A DNA stretch of 64,000 nt from JACWAE01 sp963847595 (GTDB taxonomy: Bacteria > Chloroflexota > Dehalococcoidia > SZUA-161): NCBI GenBank assembly GCA_963847595.1, contig CAWKAJ010000003.1:186001-250000 (forward strand), read 5' to 3'. Within the stretch, counting starts at the first letter, position 1. The number at the start of each line of letters is the position of its first letter. A program made the position numbers and the translations under genes. Below, piece by piece: positions 7,150 to 16,165 of the stretch. The notes under the pieces were generated by a model that was given only the letters and a program-made list of their open reading frames with translations, was not told where the DNA came from and did no database searches.

Positions 7150-10100
7150 TTATCTTGCTAGCACGCCCTCGAGTTCGGCGAGGATTTGCTTGTCAGTGAA
7201 GTGTCTGGGAATGATGGCTCCAGCGGGACATGCTGCAGCACAAGCACCACATCCTTTACAAAGTGCCTGGTTGATCTCTGCCAGACGCTTATCCTTGTCA
7301 CCATTCAGGCTAACCATACTAATAGCCTGATACGGACAGAGACCGACGCAGACCAGACAGCCCGAGCAGTGCTCTTTGTCAACCTCGGATACCACAGGCT
7401 CGATAGTCACTCTGCCTCGTGCTAGAAGTGAAAGGACTTCAGCGGCAGCCGCACCGGCATGCGCCACTGTATCCGGAATATCGCGCGGGGCTTGGCAGGT
7501 TCCGGCCAAGAAAATGCCTTCGCTGCTCGAATGGGAAGGTTTGAGCTTGGGATGGGACTCCATGAAGAAACCATGCTTGTCTCGAGAGATGTGGAGAATG
7601 CGGGACATCACATCGCTGTCGGTGCGCGCAGTCATGCCTGTGCTCAAGATAACCAAGTCAACCGGAAGCGTGATGGGGCGTCCCAGCCCTGTTTCCTCCG
7701 CCTTGACCACCAGTTTATCTCCTTGCATAACTACCTCGGCGCCTCGTCCCCTGATAAACATCACTCCTTCGCGCTGTACTCGCTCGTAGAACTCCTCATA
7801 TCCCTTTCCGGCTGCGCGGATATCCATGTATAGCTCATAGACATCAGCGCCGGTCCTTTCTTTTACCAGGTGAGCCTGCTTCATGGCATGCATACAGCAC
7901 AACCTGGAGCAGTAGCTATTGGTATGGTAATCGCGGCTTCCCACGCAGTGGATGATGGCGACTGACTCTGGCACCTTTCCATTGGCCAGAACGAACTTGC
8001 CTCCCGTCGGCCCGCTGGCTGAACAGAGTCGTTCAAACTCCATGCTTTCGATAATGTTGGGAAATCGCCCGTAGTTGTATTGAGGCAGTAGTTCTGCGTT
8101 GAAGAAATCATGACCTGTAGCAACCATAATCGAACCTACTTCGAGCTCCACCATCTCCTCTTTCATATCGTGGTGGATGCACTTGGGAAGGCAGGCTGCT
8201 TCGCATTGCCGACATTCTGAGCAGACAGCGCAACTGAGGCAGCGCTTGGCCTCGGCGATAGCCATCTCCTCGGTAAAGCCCAGGTCCACCTCTTTGAAGT
8301 TATTATTTCTTTGTTTGGGTGGAAGCTGGGGCATCCTTGCGCGTGGTGCCTTTTGCGTCCCGGCTGGGACAGAAATCTTGATATCGCGCGCTTTTGTTTT
8401 CTCTACAACTCGCCCTTCCTTCAGGTCAACGCCTTGCAGGTATCGGTCAATAGATTCCGCTGCTCTCTTGCCGCCGGCGATGGCCTCAATTACCGTGCTC
8501 GCCCCAGTAGCCACGTCGCCTCCCGCGAAGACTCCGGCTACTCCAGTGGCAAGGGTGTCCGCATCAACGGCGATATTTTTTCGTTTGCCTTCAGCTAGAC
8601 CCTTAGCGATGGAAAGCACCCGGGGATCCGGCACCTGACCTATAGCCTCGATGACTGTATCTACATCCACTCTGAAGGTAGAGCCAGGGATAGGCTGAGG
8701 AGTGCCGCGTCCGCTTGCGTCGACCTCCTTCAGTTGAGTGCGGACGCACTCCATGCGGGCAACCTTGTTGCCTTTGGCAAGAATCTTCGTGGGGAGGGTG
8801 AGACAGTTAACGCGGATTCCCTCTGCCTCTGCGGCTTCAATCTCTTCGGGCAAAGCCGGCATGTCTTTCTTTTCTCTCCTGTAGAATATCTGTACTTCCT
8901 TAGCGCCTTGTCTTAGAGCTACTCTGGCAGCATCAACAGCAGAGTTGCCGCCGCCGATAACGGCTACTTTCTCGCCCAACTGCACTTTTTCTCCCAGGTT
9001 GGCCATCCGGAGAAAGTCAATGGCGTCGTAGACTCCCTGCCATTCTTCGCCGGGGATCTTCATCGTTTCCCCTTTGGGAGCACCGGTAGCGAGGAACGCG
9101 GCCTGATAGCCGTTTTTCAACAAGCTTTCTACATTGTCTACACGTGTGTTGAGCCTGATATCTACCCCAAGCACTCGGATAGCGTCGATTTCCTTGTTGA
9201 GGACATCCTTGGGAAGGCGATATTCGGGGATACCCCACGCTAACATCCCACCGGCCACATGCATAGCCTCAAAAACAGTGACCCCATACCCCATCCTCAC
9301 CAGGTCGTAGGCGGCAGCCAAGCCGGCGGGCCCTGCTCCCACAATTGCGACTTTCTCCTTCTTCGTCCTCGGAGCGGGGCCGAGCGGCTTATACCCGGCG
9401 GAGTGGTCGGCCGCGAATCTCTTGAGAGCAGCTATGGCGATGGGCTCATCCACTTCTTGGCGCTTACATTCCTTCTCGCAGGGATGTGTGCACACTCTGC
9501 CGCACACTGAGGGGAAGGGGATTTCTTCCCTGATCAGGTTTAGAGCTTCCGTGAATTTGCCTTGAGCAATGAAAGCTATGTATCCCTGAACCTTTATGTG
9601 AGCGGGGCAAGTGATCTTGCAAGGTGATTTTCTCTTGTCGATGACAAATGCGCTTGGTACTGCTTGAGCGAAGGGTCTGTAGATGGCTTTTCTCTTGCCC
9701 AGCCCCATGTCAAATTCGCTGGGAACTTCCACTGGACAGACCTTGGTGCATTCATTGCAACCAGTGCACTTCGTCAGGTCAACATATCTGGGCTTTTTTC
9801 TGACTTTGACCTTGAAATTACCTACATACCCTGAGACGTCAACGACCTCACTGTAGCTGAGGAGGCTGATATTGGGATGACGGCCTACCGTCACCATTTT
9901 GGGTGTCAAAATACATGCTGAGCAGTCGAGAGTTGGAAATGTCTTGTCAAGTTGAGCCATGCGTCCGCCTATGGAAGCATCCCGCTCCACCAGATAGACG
10001 TGATAGCCAGCCTCAGCTATATTGAGAGCTGCCTGAATGCCCGCAATGCCTCCTCCCATGATCAGGGCTTTAGGTATTACGGGTACCTCCCGTGCTTCCA

Positions 10101-10506
10101 GAGGCTCCTGCCATACGACACGGGCTACAGAACCTCGTACTAGCCTCTTGGCTTTCTCCGTTCCTTTGTCACGGTCATTGGTAATCCAGGAGCAGTGCTC
10201 GCGTATGTTGGCCATGTCAAAGAAGTAAGGGTTGAGCCCGGCATCCTTGAGCACTGTTCTAAAGGTGGGCTCGTGCATTCTCGGTGAGCAGGAGGCCACT
10301 ACAACGCGATTAACCCCGAGCTCGCGTATGTCCTTTTTTATTAGCTCCTGACCAGGCTCCGAGCACATGAATTGATAATTTCTTGCTACTGCCACATTAT
10401 TTAGGGTGCCGGCATAAGTACTTACCGCTTCCACATCCACTGTGTGGCTGATGTTAATGCCGCAGTGGCAGATATAAACCCCTACTTTGGCTTCCTTCTC
10501 ATTCAT
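7150..10506 (-). CDS. hdrA: HdrA with inserted glutamate-synthase-beta-like (GltD/NfnB) module
   Basis: An 1118-residue fusion. The HdrA part begins with GVYICHCGINI (residues 9-19), has an FAD motif GGGIAGIQAA near 151-160, the PTLDCSACILTPKM segment with Cys195/Cys198, and a ferredoxin motif at 247-258. At about 296-745 a complete GltD-like module is inserted: Cys-rich N-terminus, a second FAD motif near 387-402 (AIVGAGPAGLAAAY) and an NAD(P) motif VAVIGGGNSAVDAA. HdrA resumes with CSxC-rich sequence and ends with two [4Fe-4S] motifs (CSGCLVCVGLCP, CKGCGACAAACP). HdrA is the flavin bifurcation centre; the extra module suggests NAD(P)H as a further partner. It is 17 bases before mvhD and 15 after hdrB. 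Confidence 0.92.
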   Translation of the reverse strand: MNEKEAKVGVYICHCGINISHTVDVEAVSTYAGTLNNVAVARNYQFMCSEPGQELIKKDIRELGVNRVVVASCSPRMHEPTFRTVLKDAGLNPYFFDMANIREHCSWITNDRDKGTEKAKRLVRGSVARVVWQEPLEAREVPVIPKALIMGGGIAGIQAALNIAEAGYHVYLVERDASIGGRMAQLDKTFPTLDCSACILTPKMVTVGRHPNISLLSYSEVVDVSGYVGNFKVKVRKKPRYVDLTKCTGCNECTKVCPVEVPSEFDMGLGKRKAIYRPFAQAVPSAFVIDKRKSPCKITCPAHIKVQGYIAFIAQGKFTEALNLIREEIPFPSVCGRVCTHPCEKECKRQEVDEPIAIAALKRFAADHSAGYKPLGPAPRTKKEKVAIVGAGPAGLAAAYDLVRMGYGVTVFEAMHVAGGMLAWGIPEYRLPKDVLNKEIDAIRVLGVDIRLNTRVDNVESLLKNGYQAAFLATGAPKGETMKIPGEEWQGVYDAIDFLRMANLGEKVQLGEKVAVIGGGNSAVDAARVALRQGAKEVQIFYRREKKDMPALPEEIEAAEAEGIRVNCLTLPTKILAKGNKVARMECVRTQLKEVDASGRGTPQPIPGSTFRVDVDTVIEAIGQVPDPRVLSIAKGLAEGKRKNIAVDADTLATGVAGVFAGGDVATGASTVIEAIAGGKRAAESIDRYLQGVDLKEGRVVEKTKARDIKISVPAGTQKAPRARMPQLPPKQRNNNFKEVDLGFTEEMAIAEAKRCLSCAVCSECRQCEAACLPKCIHHDMKEEMVELEVGSIMVATGHDFFNAELLPQYNYGRFPNIIESMEFERLCSASGPTGGKFVLANGKVPESVAIIHCVGSRDYHTNSYCSRLCCMHAMKQAHLVKERTGADVYELYMDIRAAGKGYEEFYERVQREGVMFIRGRGAEVVMQGDKLVVKAEETGLGRPITLPVDLVILSTGMTARTDSDVMSRILHISRDKHGFFMESHPKLKPSHSSSEGIFLAGTCQAPRDIPDTVAHAGAAAAEVLSLLARGRVTIEPVVSEVDKEHCSGCLVCVGLCPYQAISMVSLNGDKDKRLAEINQALCKGCGACAAACPAGAIIPRHFTDKQILAELEGVLAR

Positions 10507-10521
10507 TTCTTGCCCCCTAAC

Positions 10522-11388
10522 TTATACTGGCTGGAGTTGACGAAGCAGGCCCCTGACAGAAGCTATATTCTGACCCAGCAGGAGGTCCTTTTCCGGAAGA
10601 TTAAACGCAAGCCCCATCAATTGGGTGAGAAATAGTACTGGTATTCGTACTTTCGTGCCAAGCTCTGCTGCGGCCTCACCCTGGTAAGCATCCAGGTTCA
10701 TTTGGCACATGGGGCAGACGGTTACAATGCAGTCGGCGCCTTTAGCTGCGGCTAGAAGGTCTGCCACTAGCTTCCTTCCGATGGATTTCTCTGTTGTCAT
10801 CAGGACACCGCCGCAACAGATAGTTTTCCATAGATAAGGATAGGTCTCAGCCCCTACTGCTTCAATTAGTTTATCCATAGAATTAGGCAAATAAGGGCCA
10901 TCGTATTCACCATAGGGTCGGACTGTCTGACAACCATAGTATGGTACTACCTTTAGACCGGAGAGCTTTCTGTCCACCCTCTTGGCTACCGCCTCAACTC
11001 CAATGTCGTTTGCAATCACATCCAGGAGATGGCGTACCCGCGCTTTTCCCTGGTACTTCAAGCCCGCCGCTCCCAGTATTTCATCCAGCTTCTTGCGCAG
11101 CTCGGGTTCCCTTTTAAGGCGGTGATTGACCTTGAATAGGTTGAGGAAGCAAGAGCTGCAACTGGTTACCAGGTCTCGATTTGTCGCCTCTGCCAGGGCG
11201 AGATTGCGGGCTGGCATCGCCACCGAGAGCAGGTAGCTGACTGACTCCAGAGCATTGGCACCACAGCAATTCCAATCTTCCAGTTCAATAAGTTCAGAGC
11301 CTAGCTCTCTTACCACCGCTCTTGCAGATGTATCATAACCACGCGCCGTAGAAAGAAGACTGCATCCAGGCATATATGAGTACTTCAT
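10522..11388 (-). CDS. hdrB: Heterodisulfide reductase subunit B
   Basis: A 288-residue protein with two CCG domains: WNCCGAN near residue 40 and TICCGGVL near residue 190, each with its partner cysteines (PGCSLL, SCSSC; YYGCQTVRP, TVCPMCQMN). These bind the noncubane clusters that reduce a disulfide such as CoM-S-S-CoB in methanogens; in bacteria the acceptor is usually unknown. Its start overlaps the hdrC stop by four bases and its stop is 15 bases before hdrA. The length and motif spacing are normal for HdrB. Confidence 0.94.
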   Translation of the reverse strand: MKYSYMPGCSLLSTARGYDTSARAVVRELGSELIELEDWNCCGANALESVSYLLSVAMPARNLALAEATNRDLVTSCSSCFLNLFKVNHRLKREPELRKKLDEILGAAGLKYQGKARVRHLLDVIANDIGVEAVAKRVDRKLSGLKVVPYYGCQTVRPYGEYDGPYLPNSMDKLIEAVGAETYPYLWKTICCGGVLMTTEKSIGRKLVADLLAAAKGADCIVTVCPMCQMNLDAYQGEAAAELGTKVRIPVLFLTQLMGLAFNLPEKDLLLGQNIASVRGLLRQLQPV

Positions 11389-11969
11389 ACCTTCGCCTCC
11401 AACTCTTCAACCTTACGGTAAATAGCCTCTACCTGGTCTAGGCGTTTGATATTCGCTCCGGCATCCAGAGATACCTTTCCTTTGCGCCATAAGGTAAATC
11501 CCAGGCGGCTGTAGCCTATTGCCCCGAGTTTCTTGGCTCTGCCAAAATATGTGGTCATCAGCTCGACTTCGTGAAGGCGACCATGACGGCGCACAGTATC
11601 CCTGAACGCCTCATAGAAGCGTGCACTGGAGCTAAGCTTCTCCATTCCCTCGGCCACCGACATCCGCTTCAAGGCAGACATAGTCTCAGTGCATGCAATT
11701 CCCCGGAGGCAGCGCAAGGTGCAGGCGTAACAAGCAGTGCAGAGCCAGAAGCTGTTGCTGCCCAGTACCTCTTCTTTCAATCCAAGCTGGACCAGCCGCC
11801 ATAGCTGGCGTGGGGTGTAATCCATGGCGTATGCAACTGGACAGGAAGCAGTACAGGTTCCACACTGAATGCAGGTTTGAAGCTTCTCTCGGTCCGGCGC
11901 AACTTGGGCAGTGAAATTGTGGTCGAGCATATCCCGGGTCAGTTCATAAACTTTTTGACCTTGAGCCAT
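11385..11969 (-). CDS. hdrC: Heterodisulfide reductase subunit C
   Basis: A 194-residue ferredoxin-like protein with two [4Fe-4S] motifs, CIQCGTCTASCP near residue 32 and CTACYACTLRC near residue 77, in the arrangement of HdrC. It transfers electrons between HdrA and HdrB. It is the first gene of the six-gene hdrCBA-mvhDGA operon. The start is preceded by GGGGGTAAGG. About 290 bases separate it from the response-regulator gene upstream; the operon promoter should lie there but no unambiguous consensus was found. Confidence 0.93.
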   Translation of the reverse strand: MAQGQKVYELTRDMLDHNFTAQVAPDREKLQTCIQCGTCTASCPVAYAMDYTPRQLWRLVQLGLKEEVLGSNSFWLCTACYACTLRCLRGIACTETMSALKRMSVAEGMEKLSSSARFYEAFRDTVRRHGRLHEVELMTTYFGRAKKLGAIGYSRLGFTLWRKGKVSLDAGANIKRLDQVEAIYRKVEELEAKV

Positions 11970-12200
11970 CCTTACCCCCTTTTCCCGGAGAATTTTTCTC
12001 AGTTTCCTCGGTAACGGTTAAGCAGCAATAACCGCAAAAGGTAGTAGTTTCCGTGATTAAGAAGACGCAAGACTCTCGGAAAGAACCCCTCTATTTGCAG
12101 TATAATGCTGCCAATAGCCTTTCTAAATGGGAGCAAGCACCCATATTTCTGGAGAAAACCACCCCAATTATGAAGATAAAGCGTTCCATGACGAATGAAG

Positions 12201-12231
12201 AAGGGCCGCCTCCCTCAGGGAGGCGGCCCTT
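12201..12231 (-). terminator. Hairpin terminator after the two-component genes
   Basis: A perfect 14-bp stem (arms at 12201-12214 and 12218-12231) with a three-base loop, very GC-rich in the centre. It lies 25 bases past the response-regulator stop on the minus strand and before hdrC. The minus-strand side is followed by a T-rich TTCTTCATT; the plus side by TTTATT. It probably separates the regulator transcript from the hdr operon. Confidence 0.7.
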
Positions 12232-12256
12232 TATTGCTCCTGCCTCTTAGGTTTTC

Positions 12257-12931
12257 TCAGCCAGTTTCTATTTTGCGCGGTATCTCTATCAGCCCTTTGC
12301 TGATGGCATACTTTATCAGCTCGGTTCGGTTATGGAACCCCAGTTTTTCCATGATGTTTGTCCTGTGCCTGAGGACTGTTTTCACACCTATGACCAGCCT
12401 GTCCGCTATTTCGCGGTTTGTCTGTCCCTCAGCAACGAGTTGGAGTATTTCCCTCTCCCTGCTGGTAAGCCGTTCGTACCCATTCTTTTCCCCGCCAACC
12501 CGTCTCAGATATTCCTCAACCAGGGTCTTGGCAGCAGAGGGATAGAGGAAGAACTCACCCGCATTGACAGCCCGGATGGCGGAAATCAACTCCGAGGCTG
12601 TAGCTGTCTTAGAGATGTAGCCTCTGGCTCCTGACCTGACCAGGGATAACACATATTCGCTGTCATCGTATTGGGTAAGCACCAGCACTTTGCTGTTGGG
12701 AGCCTCCTTCTGTATGCGCCGCGTAGCCTCAAGTCCACCCATGATGGGCATGGCAATATCCATGAGCACTACCTCGGGAGAAAACTCGCGCACTTTCTCA
12801 ATGGCTTCTCTTCCCTGCTCTGCTTCCCCTACTACCTCGAAATCTTCGTAAGAGCGGAGCAAAGCACAAATTCCCTGTCTGAACATGGCATGGTCGTCTA
12901 CTACGAGTACTTTGATCTTAGGCATGGTCAT
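12257..12931 (-). CDS. NarL/FixJ-type response regulator
   Basis: A 224-residue protein: receiver domain at residues 5-125 with the acidic pocket VDDH and phospho-acceptor Asp58 in VLMDIAMP, then a LuxR-type helix-turn-helix at about 155-215 (LTSREREILQLVAEG, NREIADRLVIGVKTV). It overlaps the upstream sensor kinase gene by 14 bases, so the two are a cognate pair. It would bind DNA when phosphorylated. Target genes cannot be seen, but the pair lies directly upstream of the hdr-mvh operon on the same strand, separated by a terminator. Confidence 0.92.
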   Translation of the reverse strand: MTMPKIKVLVVDDHAMFRQGICALLRSYEDFEVVGEAEQGREAIEKVREFSPEVVLMDIAMPIMGGLEATRRIQKEAPNSKVLVLTQYDDSEYVLSLVRSGARGYISKTATASELISAIRAVNAGEFFLYPSAAKTLVEEYLRRVGGEKNGYERLTSREREILQLVAEGQTNREIADRLVIGVKTVLRHRTNIMEKLGFHNRTELIKYAISKGLIEIPRKIETG

Positions 12932-14765
12932 TCTCCCAATTCACCTGAATTTCTACCTCTATCCTGGTTCCGCGGCTAGGTCTGGTGATGATTCTCAAGG
13001 TCCCTCCCAGAAGCTCAGCTCTCTCCTTCATACCAAGCAGGCCCGCCCCGCGTCTGCTGACATCGGTTGAGCTTGACTCTTCGGATAGGTCGAAGCCGAT
13101 ACCATCATCTTCAATCTGAAGAGCGACGCTCTTCTCCTTGAACTCGAGACTGATATATGTGCTATCCGCTCTTGCGTGGCGAACAACGTTGGTCATAGCC
13201 TCCTGAGCAATCCTGAATATGGCTATCTCCAGCTGGGGCGTTAGTCTTCTCTCCTCACCTACTATTTCCACGTGAACCTCAATGCCTGCCGTCCCCAACG
13301 AGTTAGCGGCACAAGACCGCAGCGCAGCGGGCAAGCCGAGGTCGTCAAGCACAGTGGGCCTGAGGGCATAGATCAATCTGCGTACTTCATCCGAGGTTGT
13401 AGCAAGCAAAGCTCTTGTCTCCTCTATTTTGCTCGCCATCTCCTGGACATTTGTCCCTCGCACAGCAGCAAGGGCTTCGAGGCGAACGGCAAGAGTCGCC
13501 AGTGCTTGACTCGTTACATCATGAAGCTCTCGTGCCACCCGTCGTCGCTCATCTTCCTGGGCGGAGATTATTTTCCTCAAAAGTTCAGCCCGCATCTGCT
13601 CCTTGCTCTGGAGTTCCTGGTACAACCGGGCATTCTCAATAGCAGTGCCCAACTGATGGCCAAGCGCACTCAAAAGTTGAATCTCCTGCTGTGAGAAAGA
13701 GCGAGGTTTTCGACTAGCTACATTCAGCACACCAACGACTCGGCCTTTGGACATCAAAGGCTGACTGACAAACGCTTTTAGATTTTCTTCGGCGACCACA
13801 GGCCGAGTGACTCTGTGGTCTTTTGAAATGTCACTCACCACCAGAGTCTGACCCATTTGGGCAGCTTTCCCAGCGATGCCTTCACCAGGGGCAAGGCCGG
13901 CGATACCCTGCACAAACCTCTTTGATAGACCGCGGTGGACTCCGTACGAAAGCGTTTGCGATTTCTCATCGAGCAGCAATATGCCGCCTACGTCGCAGTT
14001 TATCAACTCCAGGGTCTTATCCAGAGCGCTGTTAAGGATGACACCAAGGCTCAGTGATTCGCTCACCGTGCCAGCAATGGAGTTCAGAGCAACAAGCTGA
14101 CGGTTGGCCTCAAGGATCCGTTTTTCGGCCTCAGTGCTCTCTGTGATATCTCGAGTCAGCTCTACTATCTGGCTGATCTTGCCATTGCTATCGTATATCG
14201 GCGATGCGCTCACCTCTAAATACTTTTCGCTGCCAGCGCCGTCATGGTTAGTATTCAGCACATGGACAACACGGACAGATGTCCCTGTCTGCTTGACCTC
14301 GTTCAGGGGACATACGTAATTTGGTGGGCGACAGGGATGGTCGAATCCGTGACTGACCTCGTAGCAATAGCGTCCCACAATCTCCTGGTCCTTATACCTC
14401 AGGCGCAGCCTCTTGTTCGCCTGAGTTATACGCAACTGGCTGTCCAGGACCATTAATTCGTCGTCAATGCTGTCAATGGTGGTCTGCAAAAAATCTCTAG
14501 ACCTTCTCAGCCGTTCTCTGGACTCTTCCAAATCTATGTTTTTCTGTTCTATCTCGCGTAGAGATTCTCTCAGGCGTTGCCGCATAATCTCGTAGGTGCT
14601 CGTTAGCAACTCGGTATCCGCCCGTATAGGGGAAACTATATGAAACGGGCGCGCCAAAAAGTTACGAACTGCTCTGGCTGTGGCGATTGCTGCGCCGATG
14701 CAGATTAGGAGAGCCAAATTAGCCAGCAGTCGAATCTTGCGCAGAAGACTAGCGGGTCTCACCAC
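12918..14765 (-). CDS. Membrane-anchored PAS-GAF sensor histidine kinase (NarX/HisKA_3 type)
   Basis: A 615-residue kinase. One hydrophobic segment at about 12-32 could anchor it; no periplasmic domain is present. A coiled linker leads to a PAS domain (90-210) holding Cys134, Cys145 and Cys152 in a CYEVSHG...HPCRPPNYVCPL arrangement, then a GAF domain (225-385), a HisKA_3 helix with His415 in RRRVARELHD, and an ATPase domain with NVVRHARA, DDGIGFD and GLLGMKERAE. The PAS cysteines suggest a redox or metal ligand role, which is inference. Start is GTG; two adjacent GTG codons are possible. The N-terminus looks short compared with kinases having an extracellular sensor. Confidence 0.88.
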   Translation of the reverse strand: MVRPASLLRKIRLLANLALLICIGAAIATARAVRNFLARPFHIVSPIRADTELLTSTYEIMRQRLRESLREIEQKNIDLEESRERLRRSRDFLQTTIDSIDDELMVLDSQLRITQANKRLRLRYKDQEIVGRYCYEVSHGFDHPCRPPNYVCPLNEVKQTGTSVRVVHVLNTNHDGAGSEKYLEVSASPIYDSNGKISQIVELTRDITESTEAEKRILEANRQLVALNSIAGTVSESLSLGVILNSALDKTLELINCDVGGILLLDEKSQTLSYGVHRGLSKRFVQGIAGLAPGEGIAGKAAQMGQTLVVSDISKDHRVTRPVVAEENLKAFVSQPLMSKGRVVGVLNVASRKPRSFSQQEIQLLSALGHQLGTAIENARLYQELQSKEQMRAELLRKIISAQEDERRRVARELHDVTSQALATLAVRLEALAAVRGTNVQEMASKIEETRALLATTSDEVRRLIYALRPTVLDDLGLPAALRSCAANSLGTAGIEVHVEIVGEERRLTPQLEIAIFRIAQEAMTNVVRHARADSTYISLEFKEKSVALQIEDDGIGFDLSEESSSTDVSRRGAGLLGMKERAELLGGTLRIITRPSRGTRIEVEIQVNWENDHA

Positions 14766-15016
14766 CTTACCCCCTCACCCTACTCCTACAGGAATTCTAT
14801 CATATGTTATCAACTAAGCAAAAAAACATGGCCCTGGCTGTCATCAAAACTTGGGGTGTTTTTTGGCGCAAAATGCGACTTTTTCTAATACCAGAGTTTC
14901 GAATTGGCTTTCTGGTAATCGAGATTTGAGTATGTTCCGATCAGTGACGTCAGTTAGTGCCTAAGGCTTTGCTTTGGCGGGTTGAGTAACATCGTTCGGA
15001 AGGCGCTTGCTGAACC

Positions 15017-15091
15017 TGGTGAGCGGTGTGGGACTCGAACCCACGACACCCTCATTAAAAGTGAGGTGCTCTTCCACTGAGCTAACCGCCC
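15017..15091 (-). tRNA. tRNA-Lys (anticodon TTT)
   Basis: Minus-strand cloverleaf. The acceptor GGGCGGT pairs with ACCGCTC, the anticodon loop CTTTTAA sits in a CCTCA/TGAGG stem, and the T-loop is TTCGAGT. Discriminator A is followed by an encoded CCA (15017-15019). It is followed about 250 bases later by the sensor kinase gene. Confidence 0.95.
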
Positions 15092-15133
15092 ATCCTGCTT
15101 CTGTAGAAGGCAAATGGCTGTGCCTTCTGTCTG

Positions 15134-15162
15134 ATTTTACTCGACTGCTCTATCTACGTCAA
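15134..15162 (-). promoter_or_regulatory. Sigma70-type promoter of tRNA-Lys
   Basis: On the minus strand TTGACG (15162-15157) and TAAAAT (15139-15134) are spaced by exactly 17 bases and lie about 43 bases before the tRNA. Confidence 0.6.
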
Positions 15163-15271
15163 TGTTGAGCAACTTCTACCGAACGTGTTATGATACGAGG
15201 GGCTTACTCAAACCAGGGAGAGGGCTGAGCTAGTCGCAAGAGTGAGCAGGGCCGGAAAGGCAAACGAAGCC

Positions 15272-16165
15272 ATGAACGTTGTCGAGGTCTCAGGGATAAA
15301 CAAGTCCTTCAAGGACATCAAGGTAGTAGATAATGTCTCCTTTACCATAGGGCAGAGCGAGATATTCGGCATGGTCGGGCCCAACGGCGCCGGCAAGACA
15401 ACTACTATCAGGATGCTCATGGACATCATTAAGCCGGACTCCGGCGAGATAAAAATATTGGGTGAGCCTATAAACGAAGAGGTCAAGAACCGCATAGGAT
15501 ATCTACCTGAGGAGAGGGGACTCTATAAGAAGCTCACAGTCTCCCAATCACTGTCCTATCTGGCGGCACTGAAAAACATGAAAAAACGCCTGGCAACAGA
15601 GAGAGCGGAGGAACTTCTGAAGCGGGTAAATATGCTGCCCCACAAGGATAAAAAGACCGAGGAGCTCAGCCACGGCATGGGGCAGCTAATACAGTTTGTT
15701 GCCACCATTCTGCACGACCCCGAGCTGGTGGTCTTCGATGAACCTTTCGCCGCCCTTGACCCCGTAAATACCCAGCTCTTGAAGGAGCTCATCCTCGAGC
15801 TGAGAAGCCAGGGCAAATCGGTGATATTGAGCACACACATGATGAACCAGGTGGAGGAGCTTAGCGACAGAATCCTGATGATAAACAAAGGTCAGGCTGT
15901 GCTCTACGGCAGCTTGGCCGAGATAAAGTCGAGATACCGGAATAACTCCGTATTTCTGGAATGCGACAGCTTGCCGGATGGGCTCCCGGGGGTGGTCGGG
16001 AGTAAGGCTCATGGTAAGTATACGGAGATATTTTTGGACGGACGCGTATCGCCTCAAGAGATACTGAGCGCCTTGGTAAACAAAGGCGTCAAAGTTGACC
16101 GCTTCGAGGTGTCGACGCCTTCTCTTAATGAGATATTTATCCAGGTAGTGAAAGAGGGACGATGA
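15272..16165 (+). CDS. ABC-2 exporter ATP-binding protein (NatA-like)
   Basis: A 297-residue ATPase from the ATG at 15272; a GTG 30 bases earlier is also in frame but has no ribosome site. Walker A GPNGAGKT is at 36-43, the signature is LSHGMGQL, Walker B is LVVFDEP with the D-loop AALDP, and the H-loop is STHMM. The C-terminal 80 residues resemble the DUF4162 extension of Nat-type transporters. It overlaps the permease gene by four bases (16162-16165) and two paralogous permeases follow, so it probably powers an export pump for sodium or a drug-like compound; substrate unknown. Confidence 0.9.
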   Translation: MNVVEVSGINKSFKDIKVVDNVSFTIGQSEIFGMVGPNGAGKTTTIRMLMDIIKPDSGEIKILGEPINEEVKNRIGYLPEERGLYKKLTVSQSLSYLAALKNMKKRLATERAEELLKRVNMLPHKDKKTEELSHGMGQLIQFVATILHDPELVVFDEPFAALDPVNTQLLKELILELRSQGKSVILSTHMMNQVEELSDRILMINKGQAVLYGSLAEIKSRYRNNSVFLECDSLPDGLPGVVGSKAHGKYTEIFLDGRVSPQEILSALVNKGVKVDRFEVSTPSLNEIFIQVVKEGR

